A DNA stretch of 64,000 nt from Strigops habroptila (Eukaryota; Chordata; Aves; Psittaciformes; Psittacidae), in the NCBI RefSeq assembly GCF_004027225.2, contig NC_044290.2, positions 5,720,906 to 5,784,905 on the forward strand, written 5' to 3'. Both the position numbers and the translations under genes were made by a program. The first letter of the stretch is position 1, and every line of letters starts with the position of its first letter. Under the pieces are notes generated by a model, which worked only from the letters and a program-made list of their open reading frames with translations, did no database searches and had not been told where the DNA came from. Positions 22,701 to 32,258 of the stretch are shown in pieces.

Positions 22701-25700
22701 TGGGAATAAGGGTAAAGGGCTCCCCATCAGAGAGGGCATTAACAGCGTGGGCAGCGCGTGGGATGCAGGAAGGGGATGGCAGGGAGGTGAGAGCTGTGCA
22801 TGGGGAGAGCCACGCTGATGATGGTGTCCTTGGTGTCACCTTGCTCGTGGCTTGGAGATGATGGGGCAGGTGAGCGTGGGCTGGTGGAGCTGCCTCCAGG
22901 GCAGAGCTGGCCCCGCAGGGATCCCTGCAGGGTTGGCTGGGGGGTGTTTTGTACCTCCCACATTGTCTCTTCAAGGCAGAGCTCAGGGACACAGTGGCTG
23001 CACTGAAGGAGGGAGCAGCTCTCGCTGCTGGGGTTCGCATCCCTCCTGCATCGCCCGTAGGGATTTGGGGATGCTCCGGGACCACGGATCGGGAGGAGAG
23101 CCGTGCTGGCTGAGCTGTGTGCCCAGCACAGGGCTGGGACACTGCTGAGCCCATCAGATCCCCAGGCTGGCCCTGCCTGGAGCCCCTCACACCCCTTGGA
23201 GCAGCACACGGGCTAATCCCCGGCAATTCAGGGACCCTTCGCTTGGCCGTGGCCCTTCACGTGACAGCACGGGGGGAGCCCCGGGCAGACAGGCCCCTTT
23301 CACAGCCCCGAGACACAGGGCTCTTTCATTACCAGCGGCCTCCCACACTGTGCCGTGGGCTCCCGGCATCCCTGCTGGCATGGGGAGGGGGCAGGAATGG
23401 CCGCTGTGCCGGTGTGTTTGCTGGCTGCTGCGAGCAGTGTGGCTGCACTGCAGAGAGGGGAGATGCATCTCTCTCCATCCCTCCTGTTTGGGGGGTGAGG
23501 GACCCCTCTCGGTGTTGGGCGTGCACAAGGTCCCTGCATCCCTCACTGAGCCCTGAGGCAGCACGGAGGGATTTATCTCTGCTTTGCTATGGGGAAACTG
23601 AGGCACTGGGAGCAGGGAGTCAGGAAGGATGTAGCCCTGAACAGCCAGTGACCAGCCCCATGTCCCTGTGCAGGCAGGGGCTGTAGGGACAGCGCAGTGG
23701 GGATGAAGCTGGGCTGAGCCCTGCCTTGTGTCACAGGTTCTCAGCACTGCACCACGCAGCCCTGGGCGGCAGCCTGGACCTCATCTCGCTGCTGCTGGAG
23801 GCACAGGCCACCGTTGACATCAAGGACAGCAATGGTAAGGGGTGACCCTGCCCCCCTGGCACAGCCCTGTGCCCCCAGCAGCCCCCTGAGCATGGTCAGG
23901 GGCCGCATCCAGCCCTGCTGAGCCCCGTTCCCCGCAGGGATGCGGCCCCTGCACTACGCAGCCTGGCAGGGGCGCGTGGAGCCCGTGCGGGTGCTGCTGC
24001 GAGCTGCTGCCTCCGTCAACATGGCCTCGCTGGACGGGCAGATCCCGCTGCACCTCTCGGCACAGTACGGCCACTACGAGGTGGTAAGTGAGAGCCCAGC
24101 ACCACACACACCCCCTGGGTCTCTCGGGGGTGAACCCCATCGTGCATGGGTTGAACGCCATGGTGCAGGACGATGCTCAGCCCCTGTACCACGTTGCTCC
24201 CCTGCAGTCGGAGATGCTGCTGCAGCACCAGTCCAACCCCTGCCTCATCAACAAGGCAAAGAAAACCCCCCTGGACCTGGCCTGTGAGTTCGGGCGGCTG
24301 AAGGTGAGTGCTGGGGGCTCTGCCCTGCGCCAGGCACGTCTCTGGGGCAGCTCTGGAGCTCTTTAGCTCCTTTGGGAGCAAAGCGCTGGGTCTGGCTGTG
24401 CTTTCCCTCTGCCACACGCCCCAGAGCCCAGCAGCCAGCATCTGCCCGGACAAGGCTGGATCCTGAACCTGGGAGCTGCAGGTTTTGCTCCTGACCTCAC
24501 ACAGAGCAGCATCAGGCTGGGAGAGAAGCCAGGAGTCCTTGCTCCCAGTTCCCCACAGCCTCCCCCCTCTACCCCGGCTTTGCTCCTGTTTAAGCTCACA
24601 TAGGCTGAGCTGGCTAATCCCCACAAGCCATGAGCACCCAGCTCCAGGTCCTGGCATGGCTCGTGGGGACAAGGCCACCCTGCGCTCTGGGAGACCCCAA
24701 CCCAGCCAGCACCACAGCACCAGGTCTGGGCTGGAGCTTGTCCAGCCAGACTGTCCCATACCCCACCGGGGAGGGGAGCAGGGGGATATTTCCATCTTTG
24801 GCGTATCTATAATGTCTGCAGCTATAAACAGGGCAGTAAAAATAACTCCTCTGTGCCTCTGGGCTGCCCTGAGATGCTGAATGTCACTCTGGGCTTGGAG
24901 AGACTGAAGCTTTTTAGGGCTTGGTCTGAAAAGCCCGATTATGGGAAGACTATTTCTGGTTGTTGTGACCTTTATGGCCCCTCACGACAGTGTGACCATG
25001 CCAAGAACCAGCCAGCTCCAGCCAAGCCCTGGGGCTGCAGATGGAGGGGTGCAGAGGGATGGGGAGCAGAGGGCTGGCCCCAAGGGTGAGCCCCTTGGGT
25101 AGGGGTACCCGTACCCCACTGTTCAATCTGTTGCATGTGTAGGTGGCCCAACTGCTGCTGAACAGCCACTTGTGTGTCGCCCTCCTGGAGGGACAGTCCA
25201 AGGATGCCACTGACCCCAACTACACCACCCCGCTGCATTTGGCAGCCAAGAACGGGCACAAGGAGATCATCAGGTAATAACCCCCTGCCAGCCTGGAGCA
25301 CTGCCCTGTCCTGGAGAAACGCATCACAGCTTCAATCCTGCTTCCTCCAAACCCATCTCCCTGCTGCGGGCTGTGGTTCCTCATCCCCAGAGCCTCAGTG
25401 GTGCAAGGGGTTGTCCCCAGCCGATCGCCTGGCCCTGATGCCCGTGTCCTGCTGTTCATGCCTTTCCCTCCTTCCTACCAGGCAGCTGCTGAAGGCTGGC
25501 ATCGAGATCAACAAGCAGACGAAGACGGGCACAGCCCTGCACGAGGCCGCGCTCTACGGCAAGACAGAGGTGGTGCGGCTGCTGCTGGAGGTGAGCGTGG
25601 AGGGGATGAGCCCCTGGGGGCAGCTACCATCCCCTTCCCCTCCGTCCCTCCATCTCCCATGGGTCCGGTGGCACATGCGGGGTCTGGCCATGACCACGTC

Positions 25701-28700
25701 CCCTCCTGGGCAGGGTGGTGTCGATGTGAACATCAGGAACACCTACAACCAGACGGCGCTGGACATCGTGAACCAGTTCACCACCTCGCACGCCAGCAAG
25801 GACATCAAGCAGCTGCTGAGAGGTGAGGTGGGGCCGGCACACAGCCAGGCACTGAAAGGGGCTTCTTGGGACATGCATGGGGCTCCCAATGCTTCTCCTG
25901 AACACCCAAACCAGCCTGGCTGCGAGCATCAGCATCCTGGTCCTGCGTTATACTGCCCCAATCCTCCCTGTGGGCAGTGACCAGGGATCGAGTCCTTCCT
26001 GCAGTATTAATGTTTTCTTCTCCCTTCTCCTCGCTCTTGTTTTCTCCCCCTGCTTTCTCTGAACCTCTCTCTTTCCTCCCTGCACTCTGGCACCTTCTTT
26101 CTTCCCTCTGTCCCTTGTCTTCAGAGGCATCAGGAATCCTGAAGGTCCGAGCTTTGAAGGATTTTTGGAACCTCCACGATCCAACCGCTCTCAATGTCCG
26201 GGCAGGAGATGTCATCACAGTGAGTCTGCTCCCTGCTCCCCATCCCCTTGCCCCATCATAGCCCCAGGTACCAACCCCATCCCTCTCATCCCTGCCGCAG
26301 GTCCTGGAGCAGCATCCGGATGGGCGATGGAAGGGGCACATCCACGACTCTCAGAAAGGCACCGATCGGGTTGGCTACTTCCCCCCCTCCATTGCTGAAG
26401 TCATCAGCAAGAGAACAGGTCAGTGTCCATCCCGCGCATGCCAGGCACAGTCCTCTGTGTGACACCTTCCCTGCACCTCCTGTAGGACAGGTCCCCACAG
26501 CCCTAGGGGTGGGGAGAGAAGGACTGGGGCGGATGCAGGGGGTTGTGATTTGGGGGTTGAGGCTCACACCCCCCATCTCCCGCACGAGCTCTGACCGCGC
26601 GTGTTTTGTCTTTGACTGCAGGCATGGTTGTCCCCCGCGTGCCACCCGCACACCAGCGCCAGGGCCCCCCCGCGGCACTCCCGGCCCCCCCCGGCGGGCT
26701 GCAGCACCTCCCCGACGAGTGTCCTCACCAGGCAGCCCTGAGCGTCCCAGCCTATGGCCACCTCACCCTAACCCGGACGGCCCCGGGCCCTGACAGCTCA
26801 GGTCAGGGGTGCAGCCGGGGACCTTCCCCTCTTCCCAGCCCTGCCTGTGCAGGGGGACACGGGGGGAGATCTCCTTCCACCTCCCACATGAGAAGGAGCA
26901 GACACAAGGAAAGGGAGTTTAGGGGAGCCCATAGAGCAGCCCCTTCCCTCCTTGTGTCCCAGCCTGTGTCCCCGTGTCCATCTGTGTGTCCCTTGCCAGC
27001 CCGGGTCACCCTGTCTGTGTTGTGTGTGCCGGGAGGCGGGAGGGAGCGATGCATCGTCTGTGGCTGGAGGGGTCTCATGGGAGACTGGGTTTAGGGGCGT
27101 CATTGTGCTGGCACATGGGTCCCTGCTGGGACCTCTGTGCCCTGTGTGAGCCCTGACCCTGGGGCACTGCTGATCCCTCCCCGATGCCCCGAGCAGCAGG
27201 AGACAGGAACAGTGTGGGCAGCGAGGGCAGCATCGGCAGCATCCGCAGTGCCGGCAGCGGCCAGAGCACCGAGGGCACCAACGGGCAGAGCACCAGCATC
27301 CTCATCGAGAACGCCAGGGTAGGCACCAGCTCCTGCTCCCCCCATGCTGCTCCCCCCATGCTGGAGCCCCAGCACCTTGCCTATCACCCCCTGCACCTCC
27401 TGGAGAAGGAGGGGATGCAGGGAGCATAGGATTAACCGGGTTGGAAAAGACCTTTAAGATCATCAAGTCCAACCATTACCCCAGCACTGCCAAGGCCACC
27501 ACTAACCCATGTCACTGAGGGCCTTGTCTACATGGTGTGTGAACACTTCCAAGGATGGTGACTCCAGCACTGCCCTGGGCAGCCTGTTCCAATGCCTGAG
27601 CACCCTCTTGGTGAAGAAATTCCTCCTAATACCCAGTCTAAGCTGAGCATCCTCCACCAAACGCTGATTTGCTGCTAGGTCCCAGCAAGGAGATGCTCCT
27701 AGGGGACCCCCAGTTGCCCCCCATAGCCTAGCTGACCTTTTTGAGTGGAGCTGGAGGCTGTAGTTGGTACCACACAGCATCTCCACTGCATCCTGTGGCA
27801 TCTGAGAGGAGAAAAAGGGCACAGATCTCTTGCTGGGGACCAGCCCTTCACTGGGTGAAGCTGCGCCCAGTGTGGGGACCCCGCTCCGCTCCTGGGGGTG
27901 TGCCAGGGCCTGTCTCTCCCTATTCCATCACTCCTCCTCTCCCCCAGCCGCTGCCCGCCGCCGGTGACGACATCCAGCAACACCTCTTGGGATCAGAACC
28001 ACACAATGGGCAGCTGACCCCCACAGCAGGTGAGGGGTGTCCCAGCTCCATGGGGCCTTGGGCACAGCTCTCCCCCTGGCCCTGGAGGCTGCTCGCTGCT
28101 CAAGTGCCCCCATGACGGTTCTCCTCTCCACCAGGGACACAGAGCCACCAGCCCCCGGGCAGCTGCCCCCCTGGAGACAGGGTCTTCTCCCACCAGTTCT
28201 TGCGTCCTGAGCAGCTCCTCGAGGGGAAGGTAACTGGGCAAACTGGTGTGATGGGTGAGGGGGGCACATCTGGGGCTCTCAGCCCAGCTCTCCCTGCACT
28301 GGGGACACAGGAGATGGGTCTTGAGGGCACTGGGGACGGGTGGGTCTTGCCCAAGGGGATATTTCTCGGAGCACCCAGGTCCTTCCAGCCCCTGCAGCCG
28401 CTGTCACAGGCTGTTCTTTGCCCTGTCCACCCCCCAGGATGCAGAAGCCATTTACAACTGGCTGAGTGAGTTCCAGCTGGAGTCATACACCGCCAACTTC
28501 CTCAACGCCGGCTACGATGTCCCCACCATCAGCCGCATGACCCCAGAGGTAAGGCAGGTCCTTCCCCACCTCGCGAGCTGCTGCAGCGGGTACCACTGCT
28601 GACCACTGCCCTGCTCTGCTCACGTTAGGATCTCACAGCCATTGGTGTGACCAAACCAGGCCACAGGAAGAAGATCTCCACCGAGATCGGGCAGCTCAGC

Positions 28701-31700
28701 ATCGCCGAGTGGCTGCCCAACTACATCCCGGTGAGTCCTGGTGCTGGGGCTTGGGTCCAGCACCTTCTTGTCCCAGGTCTTTTCTCAGAGCTGCCTTACC
28801 CCAGCGCAGGAGCGGGGTCTGTAAGGAAACACATGCTGTGTTAATGCAGTTAGAGCCTAAAAACACAGTCTCCAAGCCAAGGGATGGATGAAGGAGCTGC
28901 CCATGCCCCGATGCTCACGGCAGCATCTCTGTGCTCTCCACAGGCTGACCTGATGGACTGGCTCAGCGCCATCGGGCTGCCCCAGTACCACAAAAAGCTG
29001 GTGAACAACGGTTATGACTCCATCACCATCGTGACGGACCTGACGTGGGAGGATCTGCAGGAGATCGGCATCAATAAGCTGGGTGAGTCCCTGTCACCAT
29101 GCTGGGGTGGCCCAGGGCAGCCAAGCTTCCCACCCAGCTCCCCACGCCCCGTTCTTCCTCAGGCAGGGAGGTGCAGGCATGTCCTGAGCACTCGGAAAGG
29201 GCAGTTCATGGCTGTCCCTAAGGAATCTCTTGGCAGGCTGGAGCCATGAGGACACTGGCCGTAGTTTGTCTCCTCCCAAAGGCAGTGTTTGGATAACCCG
29301 GAGGCCTTTGCCCCGGTTGATGGTGTGACCACGATTCCTTTTGGCCAGGAAACAAAGGCCATAGGGGCTGGAACCAACCTAACACCCCTTTCCTATTGCA
29401 ACCTTCCTGCAGGCCACCAAAAGAAGATCATGTTGGCCGTCAAGAAGCTCAGAGACCTGCGCAAAAGCCTCAACCAAGCAGAAGCAACTCTGGCAAGACG
29501 CAAAGTCCCCGGTGCCCTGGACATCGTCACCATCGAGTCACTGGAGAACGGCGAGTGCCAGTCCCCACACACCCCCAAAATGACGACCTTCCAGGACAGC
29601 GAGCTCAGCTACGAGCTGCAGACAGCCATGTCCAACAGCTGCCACGAGACACTGGGCATCAAGAGCAGCCAGGGGATGTCCCGGAGCCAGGAGAGCATCG
29701 GGGTGCGCTCGCGGGGCTCGGGGCACTCGCAGGACAACGTGCTGTCCCGGCACCTCTCCAGCCCCTCGCAGGAGAGCCTGGGCAGCGGGGAGAGCAGCAG
29801 CAGCAGCGGGCAGTCCTGCGCGCCGCCCCGCAGCAAGGAGAGCCCGGCCAGCCTGCCGGGGCGGCCCAGTCCTGAGCCCTTTGGGAAGCTCGTGTCCCCC
29901 GAGGGGCTCAATGGCTTTGCCAATGGTGGCGGGGGCAGCCCGCTCAAGGAGAGGAACCTGCCTGAGGGCACGGAGCAGTACACCCGGCCAGCGGCTCAGA
30001 AAGGCCCCGGGACACCCGCGGTCACCCCCTGCACTCCTCCCCAGACCCCCAGCAAGGCGACAGCCCCGTATGTCTTCATGTACCCACACGTCTCCTTGAA
30101 ATCCCCAACAGTCCCTTCCCTCCTGGGAGCGGAGCAGCCCAAGACCCTGGCGCATCCATTCTCCTCGGGGCAGAAGAGCAGCCTGCAGACATCAGCCCAA
30201 AAAGCCTTCTCCTACCTGCACAGCCAGTGCGGCCCCACGGAGCCACCCTCCGTGTGTCCCACCGCTGGGGCAGCCCCGGGTGCCTGGCCGGCTGGGGAGC
30301 AGCACAACGGGGGTGAAGGCTTCAAGCACAAGAAGCGGTCGCACAGCCTGAACCGCTACGCGCTGTCGGACGGGGAGCATGAGGAGGAGGAGGGTGCACC
30401 CACCAGCACGCTGGGCTCTTACGCCACCCTGACGCGGCGGCCGGGCCGCAGCCAGATGCCACGGGCATGTCTGCAGACGGAGGCCAAGGTGACCCGCAGC
30501 CAGTCCTTCGCCATCCGGGCCAAGCGCAAGGGCCCCCCGCCGCCGCCTCCCAAGCGCCTCAGCTCCGTGTCCAGCGCCCTCGCAGACAGTGAGCAGCCCC
30601 CTGAGCCCGAGCGGCAGCCCGCAGCCCCCCAGGACGTGGCCGATGCAGGTGACACCGGCCGCAGCAGGACAGTGAAGAGCCTGGCGGCTGCGTTGGAGGG
30701 AACACCGGGAGCAAGTCCGCCCAAGCCCCTCCTGGCCCCAAAGCCGCTGCATGTGGCTCAGGACTGTCTCCCCAGGGGAGATGTGGATGGTGAGTCCTAC
30801 AGTGGTGGTGACACCGGCAGCACCGCCCTTTCTGATGCTGGTAGGGACCCCTTTGAGAGCAGCAAGCCACGGAGACGGACATTCAGCGAGCCCAGCGCTC
30901 CCATGACAGAGGTGGCTGTGCAGGGAGGGCGGGAGGATGCCTGCTCGGACACAGAGGAGGAGACCAAGCCAGAGGTGTCCTCCTCATCCTCTCAGAACAG
31001 CTCCAGCGAGTGCATCCCCTTTGCAGAGGAAGGCAACTTAACCATCAAACAGCGGCCGAAGCCCACCGGGCACCCCAAGGCTGATGCGGCCGTGCCGGAT
31101 ACAGAGCCCGGCTCCCAGCCAGCAGAGTCCCTCTGCTCCGCTGGGAAGGAGCCGGTGGCACCCGCTGTCACCAAGGAGCCGCCGGTGCTGGAGTTCAACC
31201 TCACTGAGTCGGACACGGTGAAGCGCCGGCCCCGGTTCAGGGAGCGGGAGCCGCTGCAGGCGGTGCTGAAGGCGTTCAGCATGGCCGGGCAGGCAGAGGC
31301 ACCCACCAGCCCCGTGCCCCAGTATGCCCAGGCCCAGGCAGTGAGCATCACCGGCCCCACGACACCAGCACCACGGGCAGGGCTGGCCAGGGATGCCTTT
31401 GATGATGACACTGTGGAGTTCAGGATTGCCGAGATAGAGAAAAGCATCTTGTCTCTGGAGAAGGGGATGAAGAAGGCACCGAGCCCCACCAAAGCCCCCA
31501 GCCCCACGGAGCTGCTCGGCACCGCTGTGGTGAGGACGCCTGCTCCAGGTACATGGGCCATGAGGTGGTGATGGGGCATGAGGCTCCCTCCTGGGTTGGT
31601 GCAGGAGGTGAGGAGGACGTGTGCCATTGTATACCATGAGTCCCCTTCCTTTGCAGATGTCCCCGCCAAGCACACCTCCGTCGCATCCACCAAGCTCGTC

Positions 31701-32258
31701 TTCTCAGGTCCCAAGACCATCTACCAGCAGCTCCTGCAGCCCTCCCGCCACACCGTGGCTCCCTGGGCAGGCACTGAGGCGGTGCCGGATGTGATCGGGT
31801 CCCTGGCCGGTGCCGGGGCGCTGGAGGTGGGCAGCAAGGTGCCGGTGAAGCCATCGGCATCTGCCCCGGGGCAGCTGGTGCAGCAGCGGCTGGAGCAGAC
31901 CAACTGCACCCTGGCTGCTGCGCTGCAGGCGGCTGAGAAGAAGATCACAACGGAGGAGGTGGAGAGGTGAGGGAACATGGTGGGGTGAGGGATATGCTGG
32001 GAATGAGCCCCTCCGGGAGGATTGGGAAGCCCCCAGTGAGGGCAAGGTGAAGGGATGTGCATGTACAAGGGATGTACCATCAGGTCCAGCGTGGCCAACC
32101 CTACCCCATCAGCACCCGAAGCCTTTGGGTGGTGGTTTGACTCTCTCCTTTCCCTCCCCAGCCACCCCAGCACCGTGCACTCAGCCAAGAACATCCTGGA
32201 AGACATCAGCAACATGTTTGACGACCTGGCCGACCAGCTGGATGCGATGCTGGACTGA
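4667..32258 (+). CDS. CASKIN2: CASKIN2, multi-domain scaffold protein (whole coding span, 20 exons)
   Basis: Cytoplasmic adaptor of the Caskin family, related to the CASK-binding Caskin1. The rebuilt protein is 1,473 residues: six ankyrin repeats (about 48-250), SH3 (about 281-348), two SAM domains (about 510-573 and 581-645), a long proline/serine-rich region and a conserved C-terminal module ending [12 protein letters not shown]. The N-terminus [15 protein letters not shown] and the stretch [11 protein letters not shown] fit CASKIN2 rather than CASKIN1. Exons: 4667-4760, 21846-21897, 23737-23834, 23938-24083, 24208-24303, 25143-25273, 25482-25590, 25714-25822, 26125-26219, 26301-26418, 26622-26801, 27197-27318, 27948-28029, 28135-28229, 28438-28548, 28629-28730, 28944-29082, 29413-31548, 31657-31966, 32162-32258. 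All introns are GT-AG and all phases agree. The start ATG has G at -3 and +4. The CASK-binding EEIWVLRK-type motif of Caskin1 is absent. The protein is longer than the 1,202-residue human form, mainly after the second SAM. Confidence 0.96.
8330..8690. promoter_or_regulatory. Second, intronic CpG-rich block
   Basis: About 360 bp with many CG dinucleotides (for example runs of GCGCG, GCCGCC and CGCCG) stands out from the flanking intron, where CG is much sparser. This is typical of an alternative promoter, an unannotated transcript start or an intragenic regulatory island. Overlapping open frames on both strands encode no recognised protein. Confidence 0.55.
10031..10100. repeat. Perfect 70-bp palindrome without spacer
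   Basis: Two 35-base arms are exact reverse complements meeting between 10065 and 10066 (centre GGGAGCG|CGCTCCC). The outer ends are CTGTGTGGAA and TTCCACACAG. Symmetry stops at once outside the arms. A CATC tetranucleotide sits near each end. It could form a long hairpin or cruciform. It may be a true local inverted duplication from template switching, or an assembly or read fold-back artefact. Confidence 0.95.
10139..10164. repeat. Alternating purine-pyrimidine tract
   Basis: Twenty-six bases of strictly alternating purine and pyrimidine (GTGCG, then GT repeats, then GCATGCACGCGC), 39 bases from the end of the palindrome. Such tracts favour Z-DNA. The centre GTGCATGCAC is itself palindromic. 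Confidence 0.8.
12541..12563 (+). other. G-quadruplex-type G runs
   Basis: Four G runs of 3-5 bases separated by short loops (GGGGATGGGGTAGAGGGAGG, extended by further Gs). This fits the canonical quadruplex pattern, within intron 1. Confidence 0.5.
15980..16021 (+). other. Long G-run cluster in intron 1
   Basis: Four runs of five to seven G separated by 6-7-base loops on the + (transcribed-identical) strand. It is a quadruplex candidate in the CASKIN2 pre-mRNA. Confidence 0.45.
16129..16174 (+). repeat. Short direct repeat, 30-bp spacing
   Basis: GGAAAAAGGCTCCCAG occurs at 16129-16144 and again at 16159-16174, a minimal tandem duplication. Confidence 0.8.
17751..18000. repeat. Minisatellite, units of about 63-79 bp
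   Basis: The phrase GGCTGGATGTTGAGGGATG recurs at about 17804, 17867 and 17931 (spacings 63 and 64). Related pieces such as CTGGCAGTACAGGGATG occur at 17754 and 17893, with degenerate copies between and after. This gives about 3-4 imperfect tandem units. A long minus-strand open frame across it is a repeat artefact. Confidence 0.8.
18810..19294 (+). mobile_element. CR1 LINE fragment, 3' end, sense
   Basis: Matches the end of the avian CR1 reverse-transcriptase frame and 3' tail: GTTCAGTTCTGGGCCCCTCA, then AGAGAAGGGCACCGGAGCTG, GGCTGAGGGACCTGG, CTTATCGCTCTCTGCAACT, and near the end TTTTAAAGGCCTTTTCCAAC. It is 5'-truncated and diverged, with frame breaks, so it is a dead copy in intron 1. Confidence 0.9.
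20732..20805. promoter_or_regulatory. Candidate enhancer-like motif cluster
   Basis: Within GC-rich intron 1, a short AT-rich stretch holds TGTTTAC (forkhead-type), TAATTA (homeodomain-type, 20790-20795) and ATTTGCAT (POU octamer, 20798-20805). This rests on motif matching alone and is low certainty. Confidence 0.25.
21364..21389 (+). other. Strong G-quadruplex candidate
   Basis: Five G runs (4, 3, 3, 6 and 4 bases) with loops of one or two bases within 26 bp, about 460 bp before CASKIN2 coding exon 2. Short loops predict a stable quadruplex in DNA or pre-mRNA. Confidence 0.6.
21846..21897 (+). CDS. CASKIN2: CASKIN2 coding exon 2
   Basis: 52 bases completing [17 protein letters not shown], the lead into the first ankyrin repeat. 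The acceptor is TCTCTGCAG and the donor GTGAGT. It joins exons 1 and 3 in phase. Confidence 0.95.
21898..23736 (+). other. CASKIN2: CASKIN2 intron 2
   Basis: 1.8 kb. An AT-rich stretch lies at about 22300-22520. A short MIR-like phrase (GGGGAAACTGAGGCACTGGG, about 23590) may be an old SINE remnant. No exon was seen. Confidence 0.6.
23575..23625 (+). repeat. Possible MIR/CORE-SINE relic
   Basis: GGGGAAACTGAGGCACTGGG matches the conserved core of MIR-type SINEs. The flanks are too diverged to confirm. Confidence 0.3.
23737..23834 (+). CDS. CASKIN2: CASKIN2 coding exon 3, ankyrin repeat 1
   Basis: Encodes [20 protein letters not shown], a canonical ankyrin helix pair, then DIKDSN. The donor is GTAAGG. 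Confidence 0.96.
23938..24083 (+). CDS. CASKIN2: CASKIN2 coding exon 4, ankyrin repeats 2-3
   Basis: Encodes [20 protein letters not shown] and [14 protein letters not shown]. It ends at a codon boundary before GTAAGT. Confidence 0.96.
24208..24303 (+). CDS. CASKIN2: CASKIN2 coding exon 5, ankyrin repeats 3-4
   Basis: 32 codons, [20 protein letters not shown] then [12 protein letters not shown]. Both ends are phase 0. Confidence 0.96.
24304..25142 (+). other. CASKIN2: CASKIN2 intron 5
   Basis: 0.84 kb. No exon or repeat was recognised. An AT-rich pocket near 24785-24850 (GTAAAAATAA) is the only compositional oddity. Confidence 0.6.
25143..25273 (+). CDS. CASKIN2: CASKIN2 coding exon 6, ankyrin repeats 4-5
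   Basis: Encodes [18 protein letters not shown], then [20 protein letters not shown]. The donor GTAATA is slightly off consensus but the phase fits the next exon. Confidence 0.96.
25482..25590 (+). CDS. CASKIN2: CASKIN2 coding exon 7, ankyrin repeats 5-6
   Basis: Encodes [20 protein letters not shown] and [16 protein letters not shown]. Confidence 0.96.
25714..25822 (+). CDS. CASKIN2: CASKIN2 coding exon 8, end of ankyrin region
   Basis: Encodes [20 protein letters not shown] and [16 protein letters not shown], the capping repeat and linker helix shared with Caskin1. Confidence 0.96.
26125..26219 (+). CDS. CASKIN2: CASKIN2 coding exon 9, SH3 first half
   Basis: Encodes [20 protein letters not shown] then [12 protein letters not shown]. 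The first SH3 strand carries ALKDFW in place of the usual ALYDY, as in the family. Confidence 0.95.
26301..26418 (+). CDS. CASKIN2: CASKIN2 coding exon 10, SH3 second half
   Basis: Encodes [16 protein letters not shown] then [17 protein letters not shown]. The GYFP end of an SH3 fold is present. Confidence 0.95.
26622..26801 (+). CDS. CASKIN2: CASKIN2 coding exon 11, proline-rich linker
   Basis: Sixty codons of low-complexity linker rich in Pro, Ala and His. Conservation is weak, but splice phases and flanking residues (GMVVPRVPP to PGPDSS) fit. No CASK-binding motif is visible. Confidence 0.9.
27197..27318 (+). CDS. CASKIN2: CASKIN2 coding exon 12
   Basis: Encodes [20 protein letters not shown], a serine/glycine-rich block highly like human, ending ILIENAR. 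The acceptor GAGCAG is followed by CAG, a possible alternative three-base acceptor. Confidence 0.94.
27428..27870 (-). mobile_element. CR1 LINE fragment, antisense, in CASKIN2 intron 12
   Basis: The + strand starts with the reversed 3' tail (GGTTGGAAAAGACC, then AGATCATCAAGTCCAACC). The minus strand still reads the end of the CR1 protein ([20 protein letters not shown], then [13 protein letters not shown]). It is 5'-truncated. The far end near 27870 is fuzzy and lies about 80 bases before the next exon. Confidence 0.9.
27948..28029 (+). CDS. CASKIN2: CASKIN2 coding exon 13
   Basis: Encodes [20 protein letters not shown] then GQLTPTA, a linker before SAM1. It is moderately conserved and the phase is consistent. 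Confidence 0.9.
28135..28229 (+). CDS. CASKIN2: CASKIN2 coding exon 14
   Basis: Linker ending [11 protein letters not shown] immediately before SAM1. It matches the human RPEQLLEGK stretch. Confidence 0.94.
28438..28548 (+). CDS. CASKIN2: CASKIN2 coding exon 15, SAM1 first half
   Basis: Encodes [20 protein letters not shown] then [13 protein letters not shown]. Confidence 0.96.
28629..28730 (+). CDS. CASKIN2: CASKIN2 coding exon 16, SAM1 second half
   Basis: Encodes [20 protein letters not shown] then [12 protein letters not shown], including the GHRKKI helix of SAM domains. Confidence 0.96.
28944..29082 (+). CDS. CASKIN2: CASKIN2 coding exon 17, SAM2 first part
   Basis: Encodes [20 protein letters not shown] then [20 protein letters not shown]. 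Confidence 0.96.
29083..29412 (+). other. CASKIN2: CASKIN2 intron 17
   Basis: 330 bases. Its last 124 bases stay open in frame with exon 18, so a longer open frame starts inside the intron. The strong acceptor TTCCTGCAG at 29412 and the SAM2 continuation show the true exon start. Confidence 0.8.
29413..31548 (+). CDS. CASKIN2: CASKIN2 coding exon 18, large 2.1-kb exon
   Basis: Encodes residues about 627-1338. It begins with [20 protein letters not shown] (end of SAM2), then a long disordered Ser/Pro-rich tail. Caskin-conserved islands include [48 protein letters not shown] and [16 protein letters not shown] perfect 14-3-3-type site RTFSEP sits at 30876-30893. Polyproline and basic PxxP segments suit SH3 or WW partners. 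The single long exon is typical of the family, but here it is longer than implied by the human protein. Confidence 0.95.
31657..31966 (+). CDS. CASKIN2: CASKIN2 coding exon 19
   Basis: Encodes [20 protein letters not shown], then the conserved [20 protein letters not shown] helix near the C-terminus. The donor is AG|GTGAGG. Confidence 0.95.
32162..32258 (+). CDS. CASKIN2: CASKIN2 coding exon 20 and stop
   Basis: Encodes [20 protein letters not shown] then [12 protein letters not shown] and TGA at 32256-32258. This acidic C-terminal module is nearly identical in Caskin1 and Caskin2. Confidence 0.97.

Noticed and set aside
27502-27822. Minus-strand open frame with recognisable reverse-transcriptase end.
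   Set aside because: It is the remnant of CR1 ORF2, not a host gene, and is truncated.
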